A DNA stretch of 64,000 nt from Glandiceps talaboti (GCF_964340395.1 NC_135560.1:5104498-5168497), one strand, 5' to 3'; shown: positions 41,575 through 53,960, numbered from the stretch's first letter. A program made the numbers and translations. Notes: generated by a model from the letters alone, not told the origin.

Positions 41575-42720
41575 GCAAAGATAAGTAAAGAACTTCTAGA
41601 TGACGCTTACCATTCATAGCTTTTAGGTGTAAGTGATGTATACTTGATATTCTGTAGACGTACCATATAATAGATATTGCCTTGAAATACACTGCCATGG
41701 ATACACTAAAGACGACAGTACCTTAAATTCACTCAGTCATTAGTAGCATTTTTATGCCAACAATTATTTAGACTGAGAATGTAGTCATACTCATATGGTA
41801 ATTCTGGCTATATGGTCCCCTGGATTTGAGAGTTTAATTTGAATGTTTGTAGTGAAATTGACCAACCCACCCCCCTGATAAAAAGAGGATTAAATGTTTG
41901 ATAGCTCTCTACTGAGCTCTGTATGCAGTTGAATTTAGGCCGCATTGAAAATTGATTACTCTAAAATCCATATTATCTAGTCAATGCTAGGGGTGTCATC
42001 GCTGCCAAGCAATTCTTTGTTGCCAATTTGAATCACCATACAAGGACACATACTTTTTTTTGGGGGGGGGGGGAGAGGGTTAACATACATGCACATGCTT
42101 GACTGCGAATATGAAGAGTTATAATGGAATGTGCCATTATAGCTCTAAACCATACAAACATACATACAGAAAGTTAAAATGAATGGGGGACTTTATTGTA
42201 TTGTTGTAATGAATATGACGCACAGCGGTGATGGCAAATAAAGATGGCGACACGGCAGTAATAGAGATGGCGGCGACACGGCGGAGGTTTGTGAGGTTTA
42301 TGTGTGTTGGTATGAGAGATTAAGGCCATAGACAGCAAGTGAAAAATATGTAAAACCTACAAAGGACTAACCAACGAACCATTGCCAACCAACCAACCAA
42401 CCGACCAACCAACCAACCAACGCCAACCAACCAAACAACAAAGTAATCAACCCTAGAGACCCACCTAGTCAGAGAAAACCAAAATCCACAAGAAACCAGA
42501 CGTACGGAAAGGGATAACAAAAATCGAGGAGTGCTGTTTGTGTATGTCAATATGTAATATATGATCATGTGCAGCGAAGACAGCGGACCGAAACGCGAGG
42601 TAGATGATGGCGCAGATATGACAATTGGTGCCGGAGACGCAAAAATGATAGTGTATTTGATGTACGTATGTTGGAAGGGGTGAGGTGGGATAGTTAAAAG
42701 AGCAATCACTCATGCAGCCA
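41575..42720. repeat. Triplicated segment, copy C
   Basis: More diverged member: GTAAGTGATGTATACTTGAT at 41629, CTAGTCAATGCTAGGGGTGT at 41977, AAGCAATTCTTTGTTGCC at about 42007, a shortened GATGGCGACACGGC repeat and a (CCAA)n tract at 42370-42430. It lies only 1.3 kb after copy B. Confidence 0.8.
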
Positions 42721-42750
42721 TACAAACTAAAAAAAACTCAAAAAACTTAC

Positions 42751-43159
42751 TTGGTGCTGATGTCTGAAACTGTTTTTCTGTTCTTCTAAACTCCTCCAAA
42801 AGTTCTACTAATAAAATAACTTAAAAATACATTTCAATACATAAATTACATTTTAATAGATATACATAAATGCAAAATACACATCAGTATCGTAATAATC
42901 ACATACATCGATCAGTCTTGGGTCTTCTTATCACCACAGGCTAAAAGAAAGAAATTTAAGAAATAGTATAAGAATTGAAGTATTCACTCACAATGCAATT
43001 ATATTATTTTCTAATTTATTTTATATTGCAGACATGACAATCAAATAGAAATAAAGTTTCTAAATCTAACTTTCAATGTATAAACATATTAAATATTAAA
43101 AAGAAAGTTTTTTGACTCACATTTTCCATCATTTGTCCATCTTTGTCGAGCCTGGCTTC
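42751..43159 (-). CDS. Possible two-exon stretch of a minus-strand gene
   Basis: 43121-43159 (acceptor TTTATTTTCAG, donor GTGAGTC) reads SQARQRWTNDGK. 42751-42807 (acceptor TTTTATTAG, donor GTAAGTT) reads ELLEEFRRTEKQFQTSAP. The first ends with one base and the second begins with two, so they join in frame with a Leu codon. The first resembles the start of the 83-bp array exons (Q-x3-RW), suggesting one exon family. An alternative exon with acceptor TTCTTTTAG at 42940 would end quickly in a stop. The function is unknown. Confidence 0.33.
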
Positions 43160-43674
43160 CTGAAAATAAACTTGCATGGAAATTGTATTAATACAGTTTG
43201 GTTAATATATTGTGTTTTATTTAATAAAATAATGAAAAAATACATTCAATATAAATTAAATTTACCAAAGTGCTCCCATATGGTTGATATTAAATTTTCA
43301 AGGTTATAATTTGTAGACAATATTTTTTTATGAAATGGGGTGAAAGGAAGAAATCAAATCTTGACGAAGGTAAACTTGCCCAGGTTTGGGAAACCACTAT
43401 AAAGAAAGAACTGTGTGTATAAATTTGCAAATACAGTATAATTAATTGATTTTTTATTGTTCTACTGTTTCTCCCTGAAAAATCGACCCCAATGGTTAGA
43501 AAAGCCAATGAGAATAAGTCAAGCAAAAACATTTTTATACTATTAAATTGATTATGAAATAATAACTGACTAAAGTTGCATAAAGTTGGTAGAATTTGTA
43601 TGTGTTATCAAAATGTGTATTTTTGTCCTATCTCAGAGAATTAATTTTTTTTTGCAGAAGTAATATGGGAGGGG
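43160..43674. other. No gene recognised
   Basis: AT-rich. It may hold introns of the putative minus-strand gene. Confidence 0.45.
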
Positions 43675-44912
43675 GGGGGGGGTGTGTGCACAACTCCCAT
43701 AGGTGGGAAAGGTCTGCTGGAAAGCAGTGTTTTTTTGTATACTTTTCTGGGCTGGAAAACTTTGGAAAACCCTGCTCAGCTGGACTGATAGATTTTGCTT
43801 CAGTTGCAGCTTAGAATAAAACTATAAATTTCAAAACATTATTACAATTCTTAAAAGTGAGATTTCATTTTCCAAAAGACAATTAATTTGGTCAGTTTTT
43901 AGCTATTTCATCGTACAAACTGCCGCCTGTATCTATCATAGATCTGTAGAGTATCTATTTTGTGCTATAAAGTTGGTATTAGAAAGTGTCTCCATTTTTG
44001 GGTATGTAGTATGACAACAGTAAGGGCTTGGTAATCTTAGCAAAGCCTCCTAGTATCATTTCACACAGAGTTGTCCTGTCATATGAACATGTTTAATGAG
44101 AGTAATCCATAATGCCAATACTATTTCAACTTTAAGTGCAATTAATTATGAAAGGAGAATTAGAAATTAACAGTCATTGGTGCCTAATTATGTGCTTATT
44201 TACTATATATTAGTATTTATTATATATTAGTATTTATCATACATTAGTATTTATTATATTAGTAGTTATTACTTATTAGTGATTATTTATTATATGTTAT
44301 TATTATTACCCTAAAGTTATTATTATTATTATTATCATTATTGTTATTAAGATAGAATTTAATAGTAGGGCCGGCAAAGAAAATTTATCTAAAGTGTGCT
44401 TCTTTGAACTAGTATTGGCAAAATAAACCACTTTCATTAATTTTGTTCACATGACCATATATCCCAGGATGAGGTGGGCAACTCTTTGTGAAATGACATA
44501 GGGAGGCTATGTTGAAACCCCCAAAAACCAAACTGTTGTCATACTACACACCCTAAAAATGGTCTGACTCTTTCTTATACCAACTGTATCACTCAAAATA
44601 CATACTATACAGGTCTATAATACATGCAGACGGTAGTTCATATGATGTAATACCTAAAAACTGATCAAAAATAATTAATTTTTTGAGAAATGAAATCTTA
44701 CTTTTAGCAATTGTAAGAATTATTTTGAAAAATATATCAATATTTTGAACTACAATTAAAATAAAATCAACCAGTCTCGATGGGCAGGGTTATCCAAAAT
44801 CTTCTCGCCTAGAAAAGTATATACCCTATATCATACATGTACATGTACCTTATGACATATGCATACAGACTTTACAGCAGACCTTCCCCGTATAGTCCAT
44901 GGGAGCTCAAGG
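43675..44912. mobile_element. Long-arm foldback element, diverged
   Basis: The arms are about 430 bp and roughly 75-80% complementary by eye. Left landmarks: GGAAAGGTCTGCTGGAAAG (43708), TATACTTTTCTGGGCTGG (43738), GAGATTTCATTTTCC (43859), GGGTATGTAGTATGACAACAG (44000), ATCATTTCACACAGAGTTG (44056). Right landmarks are their complements at about 44875, 44810, 44690, 44533 and 44485. The centre (44200-44350) is a TATTA-rich repeat. No transposase is present. Confidence 0.85.
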
Positions 44913-45429
44913 CCAGGTTTCAAAATAAAGCTTGTTTTATGATTAATTATGCAGAAAATATTGATTTTTGATGACAAATATGGCATATTTTCCGAATGAC
45001 ATGTCACCTTTGTGCCAGTTTTGAAAGAAATCAGATATTGGAAGTCTGAGCCCATTGTAATAGTCACTCACTTTGGGGGATTAAAAGTGCTTTTGCTGGA
45101 TGAATTCTATTCCCTTTTCTAAACATTGTGATCTCTGATTGAGAGAGAAACACAAGTGTGGTAAACCATAATATTTTTGTTCAAAATTTCAATTGATAAA
45201 TATTGAATCAAACTTTTATGATTCAGTTTTAATTTAGCAAAACCAATTGCAACCTACAGGAGCATTTTGGTTTACACCAGTTATATTTTTACAGCTTTTA
45301 TTTTATTTATTTTTTACAGAGGTTAATGAGGGAGACGGTAGTTCTCTTATAAAAACTTTTTTTTAAAACTCCTCCCATGTAACAAAAACTACTCTAATGG
45401 TGAAAAACTAATGGTCCTTGCTCAGTGCT

Positions 45430-48400
45430 CGGGGATCATCATGTTATAGACTTTTTGTAATTACAGATTTTTAGTTGTAGTCTTTTTAGCCCTAATTTGC
45501 ATATCACTGATGAAATTATCATATCAAGAATACATCTTAATCTAATTATAGACAACCAAAAAGACATTTTTAGATCATAATTTACATATCACTGATTGGA
45601 TCGTGTTATAGACCTTTTGTAAATATAGACTTAGTTTTAGTCTTTATAGCCCTAATTTGCATATCACTGATGAGATAAACACATCAAGAATACATCTTAA
45701 ACTAATGATAGATTTTTTACCATAAAGACACATTTTTAGGCACTGATTTGCATATTACTGATTGGATCATCTTATTATAGACTTTTTTAAATAAAGACCG
45801 TTAGTTTTAGGCTTTTTAGCCCCAATTTGCATATCATCGATGAGATCATAGTATTAAGAATACATCTTAAACTAATGATAGACTTTTGACCAAAAAGCCA
45901 CATTATTAGCCCCTAATTTGCATATCACTGAAGAGATCATCTTGTTATAGACGTTTTGTAAATATAGACTTTTAGTTTGAGGCTTTTTAGCCCTAATTTG
46001 CATATCACCAATGAGATCATGGTATTAAGAATACATCTAAATCTAATGATAGATTTTTGACCAAAAAGACACATTTTCAGACACTAATTTGCATATTACT
46101 GATTGGATCATCTTCTTATAGCATTTTTGTAAGTATAGACTTTTAGTTTTAGTCTTTTTAGCCCTAATTTGCATATCACTGATGAGATAAACACATCAAG
46201 AGTACATCTTAATCTCTTGATAGATTTTTGACCAAAAAGACACATTATTAGGCACTAATTTGCATATTACTGATTGGATCAACTTGTTATAGATTTTCTT
46301 TTAGTTTTAGTCTTTTTAGCCCTAATTTGCATATCAGTGATGAGATAAACACATCAAGAATACATCTTAATCTAATGATAGACTTTTGACCAAAAAGACA
46401 CGTTATTAGGCACTAATTTGCATATTACTGATTGGATCATCTTGTTATAGACTTTATAAATATAGACTTTTAGTTTTAGTCTTTTTAGCCTTAATTTGCA
46501 TATCACTAATGAGATAAACACATCAAAATTACATCTTAATCTAATGATAGAATTTTGACCAAAAAGACATATTATTAGGCACTAATTTGCATATTACTGA
46601 TTGGATCATCTTGTTATAGACTTTCTTTTAGTTTGAGTCTTTTTAGCCCTAATTTGCATATCACTGATGAGATAAACACATCAAGAGTACATCTTAATCT
46701 AATGATAGACTTTTGACCAAAAAGACACATTTTCAGACACTAATTTGCATATTACTGATTGGATCATCTTGTTATAGACTTTCTTTTAGTTTGAGTCTTT
46801 TTAGCCCTAATTTGCATATCAGTGATGAGATAAACACATCAAGAATACATCTTAATCTAATGATAGACTTTTGACCAAAAAGACACGTTATTAGGCACTA
46901 ATTTGCATATTACTGATTGGATCATCTTGTTATAGACTTTATAAATATAGACTTTTAGTTTTAGTCTTTGTAGCCCTAATTTGCATATCACTAATGAGAT
47001 AAACACATCAAAATTACATCTTAATCTAATGATAGAATTTTGACCAAAAAGACATATTATTAGGCACTAATTTGCATATTACTGATTGGATCGTCTTGTT
47101 ATAGACTTTCTTTTAGTTTGAGTCTTTTTAGCCCTAATTTGCATATCACTGATGAGATAAACACATCAAGAGTACATCTTAATCTAATGATAGACTTTTG
47201 ACCAAAAAGACACATTATTAGACACTAATTTGCATATTACTGATTGGATCATCTTGTTATAGACTTTCTTTTAGTTTGAGTCTTTTTAGCCCTAATTTGC
47301 ATATCAGTGATGAGATAAACACATCAAGAATACATCTTAATCTAATGATAGACTTTTGACCAAAAAGACACGTTATTAGGCACTAATTTGCATATTACTG
47401 ATTGGATCATCTTGTTATAGACTATTTTATTGTTAGTCTTTTTAGCCCTAATTTGCATATCACTGATGAGATAAACACATCAAGAATACATCTTAATTTA
47501 ATGATAGATTTTTGATCAAAAAGACTCATTATTAGGCACTAATTTGCATATTACTGATTGGATCATCTTGTTATAGACTATTTTATTGTTAGTCTTTTTA
47601 GCCCTAATTTGCATATCACTGATGAGATAAACACATCAGGAATACATCTTAATCTAATGATAGACTTTTGATCAAAAAGACTCATTATTAGGCACTAATT
47701 TGCATATTACTGATTGGATCATCTTGTTATAGACTATTTTATTGTTAGTCTTTTTAGCCCTAATTTGCATATCACTGATGAGATAAACACATCAGGAATA
47801 CATCTTAATCTAATGATAGACTTTTGATCAAAAAGACTCATTATTAGGCACTAATTTGCATATTACTGATTGGATCATCTTGTTATAGACTTTTTGTAAA
47901 TATAGACTTTTAGTTTTAGTCTTTTTAGCCCTAATTTGCATATAAGTGATGAGATAAACACATCAAGAATACATCTTAATCTAATGATAGAATTTTGACC
48001 AAAAAGACATATTATTAGGCACTAATTTGCATATTACTGATTGGATCATCCTGTTATAGACTTTCTTTTATTTTTAGCCTTCTTAGCCCTAATTTGCATA
48101 TCACTGATGAGATAAACACATCCAGAATACATCTCAATCTAATGATAGATTTTTGATCAAAAAGACACATTATTAGGCACTAATTTGCATATTACTGATT
48201 AGATCATCTTGTTATAGACTTTTTGTAAATATAGACTTAGTTTTAGTCTTTTTAGCCTTAATTTGCATATCACTGATGAGATAAACACATCAAGAATGCA
48301 TATTAATCTAATGATAGATTTTTGACCAAAAAGACACATTTTAGGCACTAATTTGCATATTACTGATTGGATCATCTTGTTATAGACTTTCCTTTATTTT

Positions 48401-48700
48401 TAGTCTTTTAAGCCCTAATTTGAATATCACTGATGAGATAAACACATCAAGAATGCATATTAATCTAATGATAGATTTTTGACCAAAAAGACACATTATT
48501 ATGCACTAATTTGCATATTACTGATTGGATCATCTTGTTATAGACTTTTTATAAATATCGACATTTAGTTTTAGTGTTTTTAGCCCTAATTTGCATATCA
48601 CTGATGAGATAAACACATCAAGAGTACATCTTAATCTAATGATAGATCTTTGACCAAAAAGATGAGATCATAAGCCTTAATTTGGTTTTGAGACACATAT
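45430..48700. repeat. Satellite array, 20 dimeric monomers of 153-172 bp
   Basis: Anchor CCCTAATTTGCATATCACTG then ATGAGATAAACACATCAAG. Each monomer has two related halves: one with AATTTGCATATCACTGATGA and ATGATAGACTTTTGACC, the other with AATTTGCATATTACTGATTG and GTTATAGACTTT. A three-monomer higher-order repeat of exactly 485 bp starts at 46320, 46805 and 47290. Length classes come from gain or loss of a TTGTAAATATAGAC segment. About 39 POU-type octamers (ATTTGCAT) are spread through it. Confidence 0.95.
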
Positions 48701-49034
48701 ATTTGATCACTATACCATGGGTATAACTGAAGCGGTGACATTATTGTGTATTGTAATTTATGAAGGTTCTGACCATCACAAAACGAAAAATAAATTTGGT
48801 ACACATTGTTGGTTGTTATGTGGTTATTAGCTATATTTGTAATATTGTAAACAAACTTATCTTTTTCATCATCTTCAAAGAAGAATGTCTTTACGGAAAT
48901 AACTCTTAAATTTGTAACATGAATGAAAAAAATATGCGCTGCAGAGCAAAATACACGGGTTTTAATTTTGTATGATTAGCATTTTAATGAAAGAAATATT
49001 TCGATTCAACTTTGTATTTCTTGAAAAAAAACTA
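48701..49034. other. No feature seen
   Basis: AT-rich DNA flanking the satellite. Confidence 0.5.
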
Positions 49035-49280
49035 ACTAACTAGATTTTGCGAAAACTTTAACCCTAATTAGAAGTGGCACAGTCAGTATTTCTAGAAACA
49101 ATCTATTTTAAGTTTACATTTAGTTAACTAGTTTTTGCGAAAGTTGTTAATTTTAGAATGGGAACCCTAATTAGAAGTGGCACAGTCTGTATTTCTAGGA
49201 ACTACCTATTTTAAGTTTACATTTGGTTTACTAGTTTTGGGGTAACTTTAGTATGGGACCCTAAATAGAAGTGGTTTTCT
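49035..49280. repeat. Tandem repeat of about 100 bp, three copies
   Basis: Copies share ACTAGTTTTTGCGAAA, CCCTAATTAGAAGTGGCACA and TTTAAGTTTACATTTAGTT. The third copy is truncated at about 49275. Confidence 0.85.
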
Positions 49281-49479
49281 GTGGTTATAGGCAATTATGG
49301 TTTTCAAGTTTGTGTTTCGTAAATAGTCTAATATAAACATCAATGATTTTTCATTTGAACATGGCAAAATACAATTGTTTCGGTTGTGAAAGAAATGTGT
49401 ATACCGGAGGTGGCTGAATTTATTATAGGAATCTGGGTACCCGAGAACAACTTTGTGTACATGACTATGTATGACGTAT

Positions 49480-50121
49480 CTATTCAAATTTGTTTGTCGA
49501 TAAATTTTGATTTGTATTTTTTATTCGTAGATAAATTTTGATATGTATTTTGTATTTGTATTTTGCGTTCTTAATGTTTTCGAAAATGGGGAATATTACA
49601 GTCTGTGCCACTTGAACAACCAATGACAAACTTTCCTCCTGACAAAACCGTCTAAATCCTAACCTGTCAACCCGGGCCGCCACCTTCCCGCCAAAAAAGG
49701 TACCGCGCCGAAATTGCCACCATGGCCCCCATTCCCATACAACGGGCCCAAATGCAGCAGAAAGAACAAACATTGCAAACCGACTTATCTCATATACCAT
49801 CCTTCGACGTTCTCGCAGGGACCAAACCATGATAAATTGACGAACCAATACGCAAACCATTGACTTCCATTCTCGAACAGTCTCTATTGTACGGCGAACA
49901 AACATCTGAAGCAAACACAGCATCCATACGGTGATACACGTTGCAATTTTTCCTTCCAACTTCCTCTTTTCGACCAGTGAGCGAAGTAGACAGCATACAG
50001 CATCCAGGACCCATACCAAACATCGGAATATTCTTCTATCATCCACTCTCAGCAGAACAAGGCTTCGGACATATACTATGACGACATAGACCAGGGTGAG
50101 CAGCACAATACCAGTATCCAT
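49480..50121 (-). CDS. Unassigned 213-codon ORF
   Basis: Opens MDTGIVLLTLVYVVIVYVRS, with several hydrophobic stretches. It then turns Lys/Asn-rich in its last 35 codons, where it runs into AT-rich DNA (KNAKYKYKIHIKIYL). GC content is higher than the surroundings over 49600-50120. No domain, splice signal or close repeat supports it, and the opposite strand is also fairly open. It could be a membrane protein, part of an unrecognised repeat, or chance. Confidence 0.2.
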   Translation of the reverse strand: MDTGIVLLTLVYVVIVYVRSLVLLRVDDRRIFRCLVWVLDAVCCLLRSLVEKRKLEGKIATCITVWMLCLLQMFVRRTIETVREWKSMVCVLVRQFIMVWSLRERRRMVYEISRFAMFVLSAAFGPVVWEWGPWWQFRRGTFFGGKVAARVDRLGFRRFCQEESLSLVVQVAQTVIFPIFENIKNAKYKYKIHIKIYLRIKNTNQNLSTNKFE

Positions 50122-50690
50122 CTTTGTTTATCGTTTGCTGGAGTCGCAAAGACAGTTTGAAAATGTATCACGCGTCATTTATATACCCAACCCAAGATGT
50201 TAGATTCCTTTCGAGAACCATGAACCAATCAGACCTAGAGGATCAAAATTTTCGTCTGCCCCTCCAGGTGCACTTTAAAGGTGGTGGCAGGGAAAACTAT
50301 TGTGTTTGTAAGACTAGTTAGGTGTTGTTTGTTTCAAATTGGTCAATCACTTGACAGGGAGTACACGTGTTACATTTGACAAACAACCAATCAAAAGTCC
50401 GGAGTTGATTTCTCCACATTCTTTTATTTTACAGGAATACAAACTTATGTAACGTGCACAGGGGTGAACACTGTGTAATGAAGGCATAGACTAGCGTTCC
50501 TCGCTAAATGCGTGCAATGACGGATAAGCACCGGTATTGTTGATGAATTATGAATGTATGTGTCGACCCCCGTTTGAATGAAAGTGTAATGTATAAAATT
50601 ATGTGAAAACCAGGACGTGGTGACGGGGGCTATTGTCTTGGAATAATAAGGTGTTGTATTTTGTTACCAATTACTCAACTCGTTGACATA
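50122..50690. other. No gene recognised
   Basis: The likely 5' boundary of the LINE lies at the end of this interval (about 50690) but no target duplication was found. Confidence 0.4.
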
Positions 50691-53600
50691 CAGTTTATTT
50701 ATTTATTTCACGGAAGGCCGGCAAGTCCCATTTACAGGCTCCTAAAAATGAAAAATTCAAGAATACAAAACACACAAGCATATCAAACAAACAAAACTAA
50801 CTTAATGCACATTAAAAACACATTTTTCGATTACTTATTCTCTCAGTATGTCAGTCATTTCATGATGAACGAAGAAGTCATAGTCAAATACAGCTGTAAG
50901 TCTTGCACAGTCAACCAGTTCAATTCTGATAGAAATCTTTTAAACAGTTCATGTTCTTTCCTACATTGCAATGTCAGATCCCTTACAAAAAACTTTGATA
51001 GCTTTGTTAACTTTCTAAGCATGTTAGATCAAAATTTTCTTTTTATAGCTCTAACGGAAACATGGTTACATCCTGATTCAAATTGCTGTCTTTATGATTT
51101 GCCTTCCTAAACTTTCGTTACTTGTAATCGTGAAGCCTCACAAGGTGGTGGAGTCGCTCTGTATTTTCACAACTCGTTGTCCTTCTCTCGCATTAACACA
51201 TGTAAAATTAATCACTGCGAATCCATCTTTGGGGAAACTATGATCAACAACAAAAAGATTGTTATAGGCGTTATCTACAGAAGACCCAACACACCTTTTA
51301 ATGAATTCATTGACAGTTTAGAAGCATGCCTTGATCAGGTGTCAGTGAACGGGCGTGATTGTATTCTCCTTGGCGATATGAATATTGACACATCTTTAGA
51401 CAGCCCACCCGTTACTCATTACAATACTCTCCTGAATACATCCAATATGACACAATTAATTAACACCCCTACCAGAGTTACTAACACCTCACAAATATTA
51501 CTGACCACTTTATTGAGTCCGGTACAATTGAAACAGACATTTCATTCCACTATCCAATTTTCGGCATTATTAAAAGTCTGCATCACGTTTTTGAAAACAG
51601 TACCAAAACACACACCTACGATTTCAGGAATTACAACAAAGAGGCCTTCTTAGCTGACCTAAGCAATGTATCCTGGCAACCAGTCCACATGTGCGAAGAT
51701 CCGTCTGAAGCATACAATATTTTTAATGATTTATTTCATACTGTTATCAGAAGACATCTTCGAATAAAAACATTTACAAGAACACAAAAGTCAATTAAAA
51801 GACCCTGGATCACAAAGGGCTTATTTACATCCATACATACAAAACATAAACTTTTCTCGAAAATGAAAAATCACCCAAGGAATAACCAAATTAAAAATAA
51901 GTATACTAGGTACAGGAATACATTGACGAAGCTCCTTAGGTTGGCTAAGAAAAACTACTACACCAATAAAATTTCAAATGCCTCTGGCAACACCAACAAA
52001 ACTTGGCTTATTATTAAAGAGATGTTGAACAAAACACATACCAAATGTTCTCCCGATAAATTAACTACAAACAACCCTGGAAACACATGCTTAACAGATA
52101 CAAGAGATATTGCTCAAGAATTCAATAATTATTTCACTGGTATTGGGCCCAATCTTGCTCAAAAGATTACAAGCAACAAAGACTTTAGACAATACCTGGA
52201 TGGGAACTACCTCAACTCCTTTTTCTTTCACCCCGTGTCTGAAGAAGACGTCCTTGGAGAAATATTCAAGCTTGATCCCCGCAAAGCTACCGGTCAGGAC
52301 ACAATTAATCCCCTCTTAGTTATACACGCTGCTCACATTATTGCATGCCCTCTTACACATATAATTAACTGTTCTCTCAACAATGGTATTTTTCCAAGTC
52401 TACTTAAGATTGCCAAGGTAATACCTATTTATAAAAAAGGTTCGCCATGCGATGTTGGCAATTATCGCCCCATTTCAATTTTGCCCGTAATCAGTAAAGT
52501 GTTTGAATCTATTGTCAATCATCAACTTGTTATATATTTTGAAAAATACAACATCCTCATCAAAACTCAGTTTGGTTTCAGGAAAAAACACAGTACTAAG
52601 CTTGCCCTGGTTGACCTGATCACTGGTATTGCTAATAAGCTGGACAATGGATATCTGACATGTGGTATATTCATTGATTTGCGGAAAGCCTTTGACACAA
52701 TAGACCATAGTATTCTTCTACAGAAACTGAGTCACTATGGTGTCAAAGGCTTGCCTTTACTTTGGTTTAAAAGTTATCTCTCCCAGCGTAAGCAGTGTGT
52801 CTGTATAAATAATGTTACCTCGCCATATAGCGAAATACAATGTGGAGTACCACAAGGCTCAATTTTAGGCCCCCTTCTCTTTCTGATTTACATCAATGAT
52901 ATTGTGAACGCTACTGATGCATTTGAATTTCGATTATTTGCCGACGACACAAACTTGTTTCAATTTATCAACAATCCCTCAAATATAATTCAGCTTGATC
53001 AACTCCATTTCGACTTCAGGAAAGTCTGTGACTGATGCGACGCCAATAGGCTCACTATCAATGTAGAAAAAACTAATTTCATGATTATTAAGGCTTCGCA
53101 AAGATTGGTGAAAACGGAGGGAAGTCTGGGCATCAATCGCTCACAAATTTCACAAGTAACGTCAACCAATTATCTTGGCGTGTGTTTAGATCAAAATATG
53201 CTTTGGACATCACACATTGAAAAAGTTAGGAAAGCAATTTCTCCAATTAATGGCATAATTTCCAAAATTCGCTATTACGTACCTAAATCTACTCTTCTTC
53301 TGCTGTATAACTCTATGATCTTGCCCCATATCTCATATTGTATAGAGATATGGGGCAATACATACAATACATTTCTCAAGCCTATCTTAAACCTTCAAAA
53401 GAAAGTTATTCGCTTTATAACTTTTTCAAATATTGGTGCTCCCTCCTCCCCTCTTTTTCAGCAACTAGGAATTCTAAGTGTCCACCAGCAATGCAAATTT
53501 AATACTTCTTTATTTATTTTTGATTTGAGGGCCGGTCACTTCCCGCAAACAGTTAACGACTATTTCAACACACCACCAAATACGTATCACACTCGGAATA

Positions 53601-53960
53601 CAACGAGAGATAACTTTTACATTCCAAAAATAAATCTTACTTTGACGCAACACAATTTTCAGTATGCAGCTGCAAAACATCGGAACTCCTTACCTGAAGA
53701 ATTGAAAAAAATACAATCCAGGACTACTTTTAAATCTCAGTTAAAACAGTATTTGTTACAAAATTAATTCAGCTTTTTCTACCTTACATTGCATTTAATG
53801 CCAGTTGTTATTTTTCTTTTTTGATGAGAACGAACGCGTTTTGTTTTGTTTGTTTTTTGTTCGTTTTTGTTTTAATTTCAAATTTGTTTTTGTTTTTGCT
53901 TTGATTATTTTATTTGTTTAATCAATTGTAGTATGGGCCACAAACTTGACTAGTTTGTTT
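50691..53960 (+). mobile_element. Non-LTR retrotransposon, CR1/L2/Jockey group, nearly full length
   Basis: It contains the endonuclease-plus-reverse-transcriptase ORF (50870-53767) and a 3' UTR. The 3' end seems to include the hairpin-forming segment GGGCCACAAACTTG ... TTTCTGTGGTCC (53934-53980). GT-rich DNA fills 53820-53930. Orientation is +. Clade placement (Daphne/Crack/L2-like) is a guess from RT wording. Confidence 0.8.
50870..53767 (+). pseudogene. LINE ORF2: endonuclease and reverse transcriptase, disabled
   Basis: The endonuclease part shows FLHCNVRSLTKN, ALTETWL, GGGVALYF, VIYRRPNTPFNEFID and LLGDMNID. The RT part shows KVIPIYKKGSPCDVGNYRPI, QFGFRKKHST, GIFIDLRKAFDTIDH, CGVPQGSILGPLLFLIYIND and the catalytic LFADDTNL. 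The C-terminal region has TNYLGVCLDQNMLW and RNSLPEELKKIQS. Lesions: TAA at 51108-51110 where a Tyr codon is expected (LPS-Tyr-TFV), a frame change near 51500-51650, and TGA at 53033-53035 where Trp is expected (VCD-W-CDANRLTIN). Few lesions over 2.9 kb imply a fairly recent insertion. Confidence 0.92.

Noticed and set aside
43596-43814. 72-codon plus-strand ORF with a Gly-rich run
   Set aside because: It lies in the left arm of the inverted-repeat element and its Gly run is a poly(G) tract.
45430-48700. CRISPR-like repeat array
   Set aside because: Units are contiguous 153-172-bp satellites with no unique spacers, and the genome is eukaryotic. The same applies to the arrays at 8.2, 11.4, 22-23 and 40.6 kb.
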